A DNA stretch of 64,000 nucleotides from Chinchilla lanigera (GCF_000276665.1 NW_004955477.1:1343260-1407259), one strand, 5' to 3'; numbered from the stretch's first letter, positions 43,250-54,110 are shown. The notes: generated by a model not told the origin, from the sequence alone. Made by a program: numbers and translations.

Positions 43250-43251
43250 TA

Positions 43252-44630
43252 CTCCAAAATGTGTGACAGACCAGTGTTATCATGCATGTGAATTCAAGGC
43301 CACCAGTAGGTGAGCAACTTGACCTATATTGCCCCAGACTGTCTCTGTGTTAACACAGAAAGTCCTCTGTCCTTGGAGTCCACTGATTCTCAGGCAAAAG
43401 GAATTGGTTTCCTGAGATAAAGTCCCATATTCTACATACTTCCTGGCCTCAGTGCCTGAAATTATCCTGCCTCTTAACTCAAAAGTTTTGCTTACAATCT
43501 CTTACATAGATGATTGTACAGATTATTGTGTTTTTGCTCATAGTTCCACTTCTTCCCTGCATCTTTTTTTGAGAATGAATTGAAGCATCTATACAGTCCT
43601 CCAACACAGGTCTGCATATTTGAGGATTCCCCATATCTCTGTGGCCAGTTAGAACTGGTAAAATAACAATATGATCTACAACCTTAATAGTATAAATTCA
43701 AGTGGTATACCACGTGTCTTGTTGTATACACCATACCATGTATCTTTGTTGCTTTTATAATTTGCATTAGCAAACACCATTCCTACTTTGCACAGGATTT
43801 GGTGGCTCCAGAGTAGAAAATTCCAGTAGTCTTGTTGCTTTGATTCCTATTTTTATTATTGAGATTTTCCCATCAGGAATAGGTTTATTCAGACAGACGC
43901 AGGCTTCTCAACATCCTCTCTTACTTTTTTGAAGGTTCAAGTAAATGAATCTTCACCTTACTACTTCTTTGCTGTGCCACAGGTACAGTTCATTCAGATG
44001 AAAGCATTGGTGCTTGAGAACTTGCCAGAAAATAGCTTGGCTGAATCTGACTGGTGCTGTGGGCTGTCCCTGCTAGTGGGGGCCTGTTAGCCACTGACTG
44101 AGACATACTGATTATGGCATAAGCAAACTCTTAATCCATGATTCAGGGATACCTCATGGCCCAAGGCCAATGAAGAACCATTACAGCAAGGGCCACCTCA
44201 ATTCCTCATGAATTATTGCTGGGCTTGTGGCATGCTTCTGGTTCACAAGTTGATTACTGTATAACAGTTTACATATGGAATAATTTCTTCTTAGAGCCTT
44301 TATTTGAGATTCTGGTCTACTTGGGTTTACTTCTGATGCTTTTTCTAATGTCCTACATTGGATTAATCAAGATTTGGAAGTTGTATGTATTATTTTTGCT
44401 TGTTTAATGGCCACCTCCCACATTTCAACATGCTTATATTACACTTAACATACTTATATTAACAAAAAACTTGTTTTATAATCCTTCTTCTAAACAATAT
44501 GAGGTCAATAGACCATTACATCTCAGTCAGTAGTAACACTCATTATTACCATTAATACTATTGCTGCTATTATTATAATAGAGTATTTTATAGTATTTAT
44601 GTCTTTCTGCATAGAAATACTGTAGCAAAC
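43252..44630. other. Non-coding AT-rich segment
   Basis: No gene is recognised. The 63-codon frame at 44216-44407 is leucine-rich but only because of T-rich sequence, and has no supporting context. Confidence 0.4.
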
Positions 44631-44633
44631 AAG

Positions 44634-44835
44634 AATTTTTTTCCTTTTCAATATAACCAGTATGCTATTAACACAGTAAACAAAATTAAATAAAAATAAA
44701 ACAATGCTCGCCTATGTCTCCGTATTTAAATTTCCCCAATTGTCTCAAAAATCTCTTTTATAGATGGTTGGTTTGCATAAATAGACAAACAATTTTCAGT
44801 TTTGATATTTTATTAAGTACATCCAAGCTCTGTGC
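44634..44835 (-). mobile_element. Old LINE-1 (L1M) 3' UTR fragment, antisense
   Basis: 'ttcaatataaccagtatgct', 'attaacacagtaaacaaaat', 'aaatttccccaattgtctca' and 'tagatggttggtttgc' match the antisense L1M 3' UTR. Confidence 0.65.
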
Positions 44836-45138
44836 TTCCATTTTAAAAGTCCAATTGTATTTTAAAGGAAATGTGAATTGCTCCATAGTCTGAATTTTGC
44901 TAGTTGTTTCTAGTTGGTGTGGCACAAATCATCCTCTTATTCCCTTAGATAAACCAGTGCTTGAATTCGGTGACTATTTTACATTCAAGACTTTTAGGGT
45001 AAGAGGACTTTGGAGAGGTGACCATGTACCTCGAGAGGCACAGAAATACCTTGTTTCCATTTGTATCGATTGATCAGGGTTTGGGTGATATCAGCTGAAT
45101 CCCTCATTATGTAGTCAAAATCCTCACTTCATATTTTA
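44836..45138. other. Non-coding segment
   Basis: I see nothing recognisable here. Confidence 0.4.
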
Positions 45139-45139
45139 T

Positions 45140-45350
45140 TTTAGTGTTATAAAATATGCACACATATATTAAATATGCATGTTAAATACATAAATAAAAG
45201 TGGTTCAAATGTACCATTACCATGTCATTTACATTAGCATAAACTTTATCATTTAAACCATTATAAAGTGTATAGTTAGTATCTTTAAATATAGTCACAT
45301 TGATGTGCAACCATCACCGCAATCCATCTTTAGGCCTTTTCATCATCCCT
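45140..45350 (-). mobile_element. Old LINE-1 (L1M) 3' UTR fragment, antisense
   Basis: 'gtgtatagttagtatcttta', 'aatatagtcacattgatgtg' and 'caaccatcaccgcaatccat' are typical of the antisense L1M 3' UTR. The MaLR LTR that follows may have inserted into it. Confidence 0.65.
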
Positions 45351-45353
45351 ATG

Positions 45354-45850
45354 GTTTGCATGTGTTTCTTCCAAAATGTAAGTATTGCCAACATGGTAGT
45401 ATTAAGAGGTGAGTAGGTCAGAAGGCTTTTCCCCCCTGAATAGGCTTCACCCAGTGTGAGGCTCACTTGCCCTTCCACCCCTGCCCTATGGAATGCTTGT
45501 TACCAGTGGGCTCATCTCAGTGCTTCTCCTTCCACTCATGAGGATGGAGTCAAAGGGTGCCATCTTGGAAGCAGAAAGTGGTCCTCACAAGATATTGAAC
45601 CTCTGTTGTCTTGATTTTTACTCCTCAGCTTCTAGAAATGTGAGAGAATAAATAAATTACTGTATTTTTGTTTTGTTTTTTTGAGGCAGGGTCTTCTGTG
45701 ATTCAGGTTGGCCTTCAACTTGTGGCAATCCTCCTGCCTCAGTCTCCCAAGTGCTAGGATTACATGTGTGAACCACCAAGGCCAGCCTAAATTACTGTTC
45801 TTTACACACTTGTCTGTTTTGTTATAGCAGTACACACAAAGACAGTACTC
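45354..45850 (+). mobile_element. MaLR LTR, sense, interrupted by a B1
   Basis: 'ttccaaaatgtaagtattgc', 'gtagtattaagaggtgagta', 'gggctcatctcagtgcttct', 'gtgccatcttggaagcagaa', 'ctcagcttctagaaatgtga' and, after the B1, 'ttgttatagcagtacacaca' give an MLT1/MST-type LTR. The B1 sits at 45664-45787 between exact 11-bp duplications. Confidence 0.8.
45664..45787 (-). mobile_element. B1 SINE with perfect 11-bp target duplication
   Basis: 'tttttgaggcagggtcttct', 'gattcaggttggccttcaac', 'ctgcctcagtctcccaagtg' and 'gtgtgaaccaccaaggccag' are an antisense B1. 'taaattactgt' at 45653-45663 is repeated exactly at 45788-45798. Confidence 0.9.
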
Positions 45851-45957
45851 CCTGAAACCCTGTACCCACTGAATATTAACTCCCCATTCTCCCATGTCCC
45901 TAGATCCTGTAAACCACATTTGACTTTCTGACTCTAAGAATTTGACAACTACAAGTA

Positions 45958-48282
45958 CAGTGGACCCTTGATTTATGAACTCAATTAGTTTGTGAGGGCT
46001 AGTTGTAACTCAAGTTGGTTGTAAGTCAAGACTATTTTTCCCATGTGAAATAATGGACATACCCATAGTGTGTTATGACCCTCCCAAAGCACCCCTTAAC
46101 TAACGTTTTCCTAATACAAAAGGGTTGTATAATGTATGTAATTTACCAGAAACACCAAGAATTTTCATGGTGTATTTACCAAAAATTTATAAAATGTGCC
46201 TAGTTTACCAGAGACAACAATTTCATTCTGTACTCACATTCAAGTTGACATTTTGGCTTGCGGGAAGAGAGGATGAAATGGAAGGTGGTTACTGTTTGGC
46301 AGGAGAGTCTCCTCCCATAAGAATATCAGGAATCTGGCTCTCTGCTGTCCTTTCTTTCCTTGGGAGAGTCTGTAGCCCACTGAGACCTGCTTCTGACTCA
46401 CTAGGTCTCAATCTTTTCAGGATTAATAACTGGCCTAAGGTTGTTTGTTTGTGTCTTTTCTTAGAACTGTTCTGTGGTATGACATGACATTGTCATTAAT
46501 CAAGTGAATGCAACAATTGGCTTTTTCTCTGTCTTGGTGGGTCTTCTGTAAAGTGTTTGTAGCTCTGTCTATTTTTTCAGGATTTCCTTCATTTCAGAAG
46601 AAAAACTTTGCTTCACTGATTGTTTTTCCTCTTCAGAAAGCTCCTCAGCTGCCATTCTCTGTTGCTTAGCCAGAAGTTGCTGAAGTTCCTCTGTAGAAAA
46701 TCCTTCTGAGTGCTCCTCCACCAATTCTTCAATATCACCATTGTCTACTTGCAAGCCTATGGACTCTGCTGTAGTGATAATGTCATCAATCACAGGGTTA
46801 ATTGAAGGCTCAGGCTCCTCTACACAGCCTTCAAAGTCTCTCTCCTGTATAATTTTAGGCTACACATTCTTCCAGGAAGATCTCAGTGTCCTCAGAGAGA
46901 TGGCCCAGGATTTCTCAGTTATCTCCACATGGGAAAGTATGTTGTAATGTTCCTTCCAGAACTCCTTAAGGGTTAAATCTGAGACCATCTGGAAGCACTT
47001 CAGTAACAGTTCCTTGATGTATAACTTATTAAAGTTAGCTATAACCTGCTGGTCTATAGGTTTCAGAAAAGGAGTTGTATTAGGTAGGAGGAACTTGACT
47101 GAGTGCCATGGGAATTCTTCAGCCAGTTCTTCCAAATCTTATGGATGAACATGAGCATGGCCTGTGATAAGGACAGCCTTGAGTGGTAAACCTTTGTCAT
47201 CTACATATTTCTTACCAATAGGACAGAAAGCCTCTCTGATCTTCAACAAAAAGTACTCTTGTTACCCAGGATTTTGCATTAGATCTCCACATGAACACTA
47301 GCCTATTCTTCATGACTTTATGTTTTTTTAAAACCCTAGGGGGTCTCAGAGTGATAAACCAAGAGAGATTTTATCTTGAAGTCACCATTCACATACCCAC
47401 ATGGCAATAAGGTTAGCCTATCCTTCATAGGCTGTGACCTGGCATTTTCTTTTCTTCTTGGGTAATGTATGTTCTCCTGGGCATTTTCTTCCAGAAAAGG
47501 CCAGTTTCATCACAGTTGAAAACTTGAGGAGAGCAAAAGCCTTTTGTCTGTATCATCATTTCAAGGTGATATATGTAATTTTCAGCAGCTCTTATCAGCA
47601 TTGTCTACTTCACCATGCCTAGTTACACTATAAACTCCAGTTCTTCTTTTAAAATTGTGACCCCCTTCCTGGCACAAAATATTTCACCATTAGCACTCAT
47701 TGATGGATTATCCTTTATGAGATCTGAATTTATAGTCCTAGATTTTTCACAAATTATAGACTCAAATAGGCTATAACCTGTTATCTGTCTTTCATTTATC
47801 CACACTAATAATAGCCTTTCTACCTCATCTAACACTGCTGATCATGACTTGCTAATTTGAGTAACACCTTTAGCAACACTAGCTTCCATATACAAATCTT
47901 TCCCTTTAAAAGCATGTGGATTTTCAACATGCTGTACATATTAGCAAGATTGGTCGCACAAATGCCACTCTCATATATTTCCACAATTTCCTTCTTCTTT
48001 TTGATTGTGATTTTTTTCTTTACCTTCCCTTTCATCTTTACCTTCTTTTCTAGATTTTTAGGGGGCATTTTGATAGCAGTAATCATAGTGATTATATAAA
48101 ACACTGACTGAAATCATGTCCACAAACGTGCATCTGGGCTCAGAATGACACTTGCATACACTCTTCTGGCACTGCAGGTGTTTACAGCCACACAAGCAGC
48201 TGACATTCAGGTTGTAATTCAAGACTGTGGTCATAAATTAAACCTAAAATTCCAGTTGTAACCCACGTTGTTTGTATGTGAG
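45958..48282 (-). mobile_element. Tigger DNA transposon, near full length, one end lost to a SINE
   Basis: The left end is 'cagtggacccttgatttatg' preceded by TA at 45956-45957. The right end shows the expected subterminal sequence ('gtaacccacgttgtttgtat') and stops at 48282, where a B1 fragment begins. The element is about 2.3 kb, the size of autonomous pogo/Tigger elements, and holds a decayed transposase on the minus strand. Subterminal repeats such as 'ggttgtaagtcaagac' (left) and 'ggttgtaattcaagac' (right, about 48209-48224) support the assignment. Confidence 0.85.
46569..48068 (-). pseudogene. Tigger transposase pseudogene (pogo/CENP-B-like)
   Basis: The transposase would bind the element ends and cut and paste them at TA sites. 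The minus strand starts at an ATG at 48066-48068 giving MPPKN and a lysine-rich helix-turn-helix ('KKKEIVEIYESG' region, 47829-48068). A CENP-B-type DNA-binding piece follows (47623-47835, with 'LLLVWINERQ' and 'IICEKSR'), then catalytic-domain remnants. The piece at 46860-47135 includes 'LPNTTPFLKPIDQQVIANF', a Tigger hallmark; an acidic C-terminal tail is at 46569-46793. The parts lie in different frames with several stops and frameshifts, so the gene is dead. Related domesticated genes are TIGD1-like and CENPB; this copy shows no sign of domestication. Confidence 0.85.
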
Positions 48283-48372
48283 GCTCAGGCTGGTCTCAAA
48301 CCTGCAATGATCCTTCTTCCTCAGCTTCCTGAATGCTGGCATTACAGGCATGCACCACCATGGCTGGCAGGA
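48283..48372 (-). mobile_element. B1 SINE fragment, antisense
   Basis: 'ctcaggctggtctcaaacct', 'gcaatgatccttcttcctca', 'ttacaggcatgcaccaccat' and 'ggctggc' are an antisense B1 lacking its A-tail half. It abuts the Tigger end. Confidence 0.8.
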
Positions 48373-48584
48373 CTTTTTTTTCCTAAAAAAATTCTTTCAA
48401 CCATGAAAAAAAGGTCTATTGGTCTATACTAAAAAAAACAAGAAACTTTACATATGTAATACAGACATCCATAGAAGTCTTAGTTCCATGTTTTCTCCCT
48501 CTAAATTTGTTTCTTTTTTCCTCCTATATGTAATCATTTTCATTAGCTTTTTATCTTTTTATTATTTCCTTTTGGAAATAGAAC

Positions 48585-48865
48585 ATATACACACATACTC
48601 TCTTTTCTTAGACAAAAGACAGCATACTTTTTGGTATGCATGTTACTCTTATGACACCATTCTAAGTGCTGAGTGTTTTGGTAATTTGTACCATTTGGCT
48701 ATAGTCAATACTGAAATCAATAACTTTGTGATTATATGGCTTTGCATTTTTGTTAATGTATCTTTGTGATAGAGTTTTAGAAATGGGATTGCTGGGCTAA
48801 AGGGTAATGCAGGTAGATTTGTCAGATGGTACCAATTCCTTGCCATAGGGTTGTCCTATTTGTGC
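48585..48865 (-). mobile_element. Old LINE-1 (L1M) fragment, antisense
   Basis: 'ggctatagtcaatactgaaa', 'gcatttttgttaatgtatct', 'gttttagaaatgggattgct', 'gggctaaagggtaatgcagg' and 'gtaccaattccttgccatag' follow antisense L1M. The frame at 48419-48769 is an artefact of this T-rich sequence. Confidence 0.6.
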
Positions 48866-49509
48866 CTGCCCCCAGCAGCGCCCTCTTTCCCACAGCACCA
48901 GCATTAGTAGAGAGCACTGTAGCATCACCTCAACCACTGGGACAGTCCAACAGTAATTGTTTTGTCTTTAGAACCCTGTACCATGTGGACTGTACAGATT
49001 TGGACCGTTTACATCAATGTGCTTGAGGTTTTGATTGCTTGGAGAATTGGGGGATTTTTTCCCCCTCTGTTCCCTGAGCCTCATCAGGTGACATTAGTTC
49101 TTTAGTGCTTCCTGAAATGGGGATTTTCCAGCCACACTTTGACATGTGAAGCAGCCTTTTGGGGCCCCACTGTTCTGTTGTTTCAGTGGAGGATTCCTTC
49201 TTGGTGAGGGTCGACTCCTTCCTCATCATTGCATTCTGCCCTAAGCCCTGAGCTTTGAGGTTGTGTGTGGATCCAGTGCCCTACTGGCTCCCACACCGTC
49301 CCCTTTTCTGTTTGCCATTCTGGTTTTGAGCACCCTCTTCAACGCTGGCACTTAGAGATTTCCCTTTGCAATCTGTCTGCTGGGAGTTACATTATACACA
49401 GCATTTCTATGTATAATAAGTGGGAGGATGTTCTTCAGAATTTTAGGTCTTCTTGTTGCTGGAAGAAGCATGATCCAGATTGACAGTAGTTATGCCAAAA
49501 GGGGAAAAT
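48866..49509. other. Non-coding segment
   Basis: No gene is recognised. Frames of 66-72 codons at 49014-49229 (minus) and 49265-49483 (plus) have no domains. Confidence 0.4.
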
Positions 49510-49525
49510 AGAATGGGAATTGGGA

Positions 49526-49634
49526 GGGCTGGGGATTTAGCTCAGCGGCAAAAGCGCCTGCCTGGCAAGCGCAAGGTCGTGAGTTCGGTTCCCGGTACCA
49601 GAGAAAAACCAAAAAAAATAAATAAAAAAATAAA
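49526..49634 (+). mobile_element. Young ID SINE with perfect 16-bp target duplication
   Basis: The tRNA-like body has 'gggctggggatttagctcag', 'cggcaaaagcgcctgcctgg', 'caagcgcaaggtcgtgagtt' and 'cggttcccggtaccag'. It keeps an A box ('tagctcagcgg') and a near-consensus B box ('gttcggttcc') plus five CpGs, followed by an A-rich tail. 'agaatgggaattggga' flanks it exactly at 49510-49525 and 49635-49650. It is the least diverged SINE here and could still be transcribed by polymerase III. Confidence 0.95.
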
Positions 49635-49650
49635 AGAATGGGAATTGGGA

Positions 49651-50620
49651 ATGATTATTTGCTATGTGAGTTTCTTTTAAAGGGGGACTTAGCTTAGAGT
49701 GTTGAAACTCAAATTTTGTCTTTAACCAAAGCTCAATTTGTAGGTATTGCTCTGTCTGTGTCTTGATTGGGAGGAGCTGGGGCTGTGGGCATACACTTCT
49801 GCATTGCAGGCCTGAGGAGAGAAAAGTCAATCACTAAATCCTTTTGGCCTCATTTCAAAGTTTAAACACTAAACACACCACAAAACAAACTGTAGGAGAT
49901 AGGCCTCTGGGAGAAATACATCACACAGAGAAAGGAAACTGGGATTATCCCTAATGGGATAATTAGGAAAATTCTTTTGTCAATACTGTTTAATTTCCTT
50001 TCATATTCCTAGTTGCCCTATTAACAATGTAATTAGTGCCTTCTGATAATTTCTAATACGACCTAGAGTTGACCTTTCCCCTTTCAAAGCACAGTGGGCC
50101 TTTGGTTTTCTTTTCTGAAGCCCCAGATATTTCTAAACACTGGACTCTGTTGGCTGTAATTTTGTGCCAGAAATCCCTTTAGATTGACATCAGCCCAAAT
50201 GGCGGAGGATGGTGTATTACTATTGAGGTTTGCTAGAGCACAAGATGAGCTTGGCTGAGCCTTGCCTGCTAACAAGCCTGGCAGACCATCAGCGACTGAG
50301 TTTATAAACAGAGAACAGGTTTTGATGCTGCCTGTTGCTGCTTTGTTCCCTGTAACATCTCCCGGTATATCCCCTGTTAGGTGTGAAACTTCAAAATCAA
50401 GATTTTGAAGAAAGGTGTTTAGAAATTACTCCTAGCCCAGAGAACTCCTAACTGGTATTCCTTCCTCTGATTTATCCCAGTTTTAAAACATACTAAATGA
50501 ATAGGGCAAAATAGAAATTCAGTTTTCTAAACAGAGACCTGTCAGATTGCTCCCCTGCTTCAGACTTTTGGGTAAGTTCCCAAAGAGCCAAGGCTAACTT
50601 CCTAGCCTGGAGCTGAGGCC
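49651..50620. other. Repeat-free segment, possible conserved non-coding DNA
   Basis: No transposon is recognisable from about 49690 to 50620. The stretch 49930-50280 is AT-rich with TAAT cores ('gggataattaggaaaattct', 'caatgtaattagtgccttct'). No exon is recognised. Confidence 0.35.
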
Positions 50621-50624
50621 TCTC

Positions 50625-50770
50625 CCATCTCAAGTTCAAGCCCAGCCTGGGCAACTTAGTGACTTAGTGAGACCTTATCTCAAAAAGAAAAATAAAAAAG
50701 CCTAGGGATGCTGGGGATGTAGCTCAGTGTGAAGGTCCTAGGTTCAATCCCCAGTAGTGAGAAAAAAATG
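50625..50770 (+). mobile_element. B1-ID dimeric SINE, 5'-truncated
   Basis: The 3' part of a B1 ('caagttcaagcccagcctgg', 'gcaacttagtgacttagtga', 'gaccttatctcaaaaagaaa') is joined to an ID ('gctggggatgtagctcagtg', 'ggtcctaggttcaatcccca') with an A-rich end. The 'gacttagt' unit is duplicated within the B1 part. Confidence 0.8.
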
Positions 50771-50799
50771 GAGGAAGGGAAGGATTTGTCCCTTCTACC

Positions 50800-51055
50800 T
50801 GCCTGTTGAGCTATGACATCGTCCCTTGTCTTCTCTTGTCCTCATAGCATCAACCACCCTGGTCTCTAGGATTTTGGACTCAGAGTGAAACTGAACAACA
50901 TCCCCGGCTTTCCTGGGTTTCCGGCTTGCAGATGGCAGCTTGTGAGACTTTGCAGTCTCCATAAACCAAACCCATAAGTGAGTCCCTTTCTTTATACATT
51001 GTATTGGCTCAGTTTCTCTGGGTAAACCAGGGTACATCTGCCTAGCCAATGCACG
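50800..51055 (+). mobile_element. MLT2-type LTR (ERVL), 3' part
   Basis: 'aggattttggactcagagtg', 'aactgaacaacatccccggc', 'tttcctgggtttccggcttg', 'gactttgcagtctccataaa', 'cattgtattggctcagtttc' and 'tctgggtaaaccagggtac' match the MLT2 3' half. It overlaps in content with the 3' part of the LTR at 1985-2435. Confidence 0.8.
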
Positions 51056-51735
51056 CCTGCCTACTGCTTAGGAGTCACTGCCCTGGCTCCCAGAGCATGT
51101 GCTCTGTGTCTATCTCTGAGCACTTGCCATGTTGAATTACAAACTTTTCAATTTCTGACTGGTGTCCATGTCTGAGGAGGCACCTGGCCTGGTTAGAGGA
51201 CATCAATGGCAACAAAATGAATACAACAATAAATTCAGGAAGTGTTTTCAGTTAAGTACATTTGCCTCGAGGAAATTGGAGCAGAGGATCTCGCCCCACC
51301 TCTCGCCTCCCCCCACTGGTTGTGTGAGTAAATGAGGCAGATTTTACCTTGATATAAGCAGTTCATTGCCCTTATTCTGGGCTACTGTGCCAGTTCCCAG
51401 GCTGAAAGTATCAGAGGGCAGAGACTGGAACCTGTCAGTGTTCCACGAGGGTAACTGTTCCTAACAGAGAGATTGAGTGAGCTGATGAATGGATCATTGT
51501 GAGAATGTGAAGAGATTTGAGAAAAATCCATTACTATGATGAAGAAAAGAAATAACCTATGGGAACTCAGGAAAGGACCTCAGGACCTATATGAATGTGA
51601 TGAGTAATACAGGATCACTCCAGTCAAAAGGAGTAGGTAAGCTTTGTATACAAAAGAGACAACGGTAGGATGAATGAAATAAGGAATGAAGGCAAGAGTC
51701 CTGGGCTTTGCTACATTGTGACTTTGATATAGTTG
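51056..51735. other. Non-coding segment
   Basis: No gene or definite repeat is recognised. Confidence 0.4.
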
Positions 51736-51737
51736 CC

Positions 51738-51910
51738 CAGCTATCTGTCTATCCATTCATCTATATGTCCATTTAACCATTTATGTGTCTACCCAATCAC
51801 CCATCTATCTTGCCATTAACTCACCAGTCTTTCCATCCATTCAAACTTCTTCCACCTATCAACTATTTATCCATCTATCCTTACCAATAAGGATACCATC
51901 TATCCTTATT
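51738..51910. repeat. Degenerate (CCAT/CTAT)n tetranucleotide repeat
   Basis: Interrupted units of CTAT, CCAT, TCTA and ATTT extend over about 170 bp ('ctatctgtctatccattcat', 'ccatctatcc'). Within it 'accatctatccttatt' follows a related 'atccatctatccttacc', an imperfect local duplication. Confidence 0.8.
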
Positions 51911-52430
51911 TGTCCACAGTACAAATAGGGATTAGAAACCCAAATGTTTCTTTACCTCCATGGAATTTGATGTATAGTGGGTTATATAAACAATTACTGT
52001 GTAATAAGATAATGACTTCAAAGATGTACCATCCACCTTGCAGTGAGTGAAAGCACTTAAATTTGTGTGGAGTCGGAAAAGGCTTCTCGGAGGAGTGTTT
52101 GCATCCAGACCTGAGCAAGGGAGAGGTGTTCAGTGGCTTGGGTCTCAAATTTTTCCTCACCTATGTGAAGTACACACGGGGCCAAATGACATTCAATAAA
52201 AATACCTGTTATTTCTTAAGTGGCAGGTACAGATTTCATATTGGGCTAGTAGGTGGGCGTGGGGCTCCCCATTTTTGAGAGGCCCCTAGATGTTATCTGA
52301 GAACTGGCCATTGCTCAGCAGTAGTTGAAGGACCCCCTCTGTTGCTTGTTTCTTGGGATACAGCTAGAAGTGGGCTTTCAGGGCTGTTCAGGGCCCAGGG
52401 CCCATTGTCTATAGTGTGACAGGAACCCCA
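51911..52430. other. Non-coding segment
   Basis: No gene is recognised. The frames 51906-52160 (minus) and 52063-52278 (plus) overlap in part and have no domain. Confidence 0.4.
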
Positions 52431-54110
52431 TGAATTTTAATAGGCTCCATTCAGAGTGATTAAAACCTTAATGAAATTTAATTATCTTGATGTTAAGCGT
52501 TTTGTGTTAAGTTATTGCATTCTGACCACTCATTGTTTGAGGCAAGCTCCGGGCTGCTGACCCTACCTCTACCTTAATGGAAAGGAAAGTTGAATATATT
52601 TAAATGAAATTTCCCCCAAAGTAATTGCCTTCAATGAAACACCAAGTAGGCGGCAGGATTGATTTTATAAATTGGGCTGGCTGCAGATGAGAGCGACCAT
52701 ATTTGGCATGGTTCTCATTAATCCAGAGTCTCCAGAAGGAGCCATGTGAAAAGTTCAGACTGTAAGTGACAGGTGTTTATGGTTTGCAATTGCATTAAAC
52801 AGCCTCTTAAATGCAGGTTAAAGGCTTCCGTGAAATATGGAATATATTTTAAAACGTGGCCAAAATTTTTGCCATTTTGGACTTTACATTACTTACCTAC
52901 AGAATTAGTAGAGCTTTCGGTTAATCAACTGTCAGTGTAAATTGCAGTCGAGCGAAATGCTTATAAATACCGCTAAGCACAGTTTGCTTTGGCCTGTTGC
53001 TTTTTTTTTTTTCTTTCTCCCTCCCGTCCTTTTTCTTCCCCTGGGCCTTCTGAAGGCCTTCAGCTGATGGAGAGCTTTTAATTTCACATTTTGGCCCCCA
53101 CCGCAGGTGATAAACAAAGGTTTCCCCGTAGCTCTGGCTGGGGTCAGTTATCCGGCCTCCAGTCAATCCCACTCCCCATAATTACACACAAAAGGTGCCT
53201 GAGATCCGCAGCTAATTTGCGGCCTCTGTTTAGCAGAATTTAATAGCAGGTATTACCGCTGCCGCGGTAATTAAGGACCTTTGTCAATAAGACGGAATGG
53301 ATGGCCACACTTGGTTGTAATCAGTGGGCTCTCGAGAGCCAGAGGAGTGAAAAAGGAGAGAAGCAATCCATTTTGTGAATAACACCGCCCTCCTCGGCCT
53401 CCCTCCCTCCCAGATCGGGCGATGGAATAATAATTCCCCAGGCAATGAAAGTACAGGAATAAAAGTACTTACCCTCCAGCCGGTGATTTTTTTTTTGACT
53501 TTTTATTTACTCTACTGAGCTTTCTTATTTGCTCCAGGCTGCATTTGATGAAGTATTGTTTAAACAGCACCGAGCAAAATGGATGGAGGGAGGTGGGGAG
53601 AGGAGGAAGAATTTTAACCAGGTGGTGAGGAGGCGCCCTCCTTGAAGGTGGACGGCTGCTCGTTCGGTTTATCAATTATTTCTGTCGGATACAAAAAAAA
53701 AAAAAATGACAAAACCAAGTGGCTTCATGAAAAGGTGGAGGGTGTCATTTTGTGCAGTCTCTGAACATAGTCATTCAGCTCTAAATGGGTCGCCTGTAAC
53801 AAGCGAGAAGTGAACTTGGGGGAGGCTGTCACCCTCCCGCTCCCTCCTAATGTACCTTTCAATGGCTCCGGGAGGGGGCGGAGTGGGGGTGTGGGGGCAG
53901 GGGCTGGCGGCCACAATTCAAAGACACCGTCAAGGTGTGCCCCTTACGGTAATTGGAGAGGAAGCTGCCTTCCCTCGCCGATTCCCGGCCTTTTTACTGG
54001 TTTTAACAAGCATGATGCTTTTAATAGTGCTTTGAGTACCATCTCTTTATACACCTCTCCCTTTTTAAAGCAGCTTTAACTATACTCTTTCTGTCGCTAA
54101 TGTCTGAAAA
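52431..54110. promoter_or_regulatory. Candidate conserved non-coding/enhancer block
   Basis: Roughly 1.7 kb with no recognisable transposon. Many homeodomain-type cores occur ('atttaattatcttgatg', 'gcggtaattaaggacct', 'gtaatcagtggg'), isolated CpGs survive in AT-rich DNA, and two palindromes lie at 53252-53271 and 53327-53340. Such blocks are typical of enhancers near developmental transcription-factor genes. No exon is seen; the short frames at 52921-53172 and 53810-54079 are compositional. Function is inferred from sequence character only, since conservation could not be measured. Confidence 0.35.
53870..53903 (+). other. Potential G-quadruplex
   Basis: Five G-runs (3, 5, 5, 5 and 4 G) are separated by loops of 1, 6, 3 and 2 nt, which satisfies the usual four-tract, short-loop rule with one spare tract. 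Confidence 0.8.

Noticed and set aside
49526..49600. Possible tRNA gene
   Set aside because: The A and B boxes are tRNA-like, but the stems do not pair as a functional tRNA and the A-rich tail with target duplications identifies an ID SINE.
51738..51910. Possible CRISPR-like or regularly spaced repeat array
   Set aside because: The pattern is a degenerate tetranucleotide microsatellite without fixed repeat-spacer organisation, and the host is a mammal.
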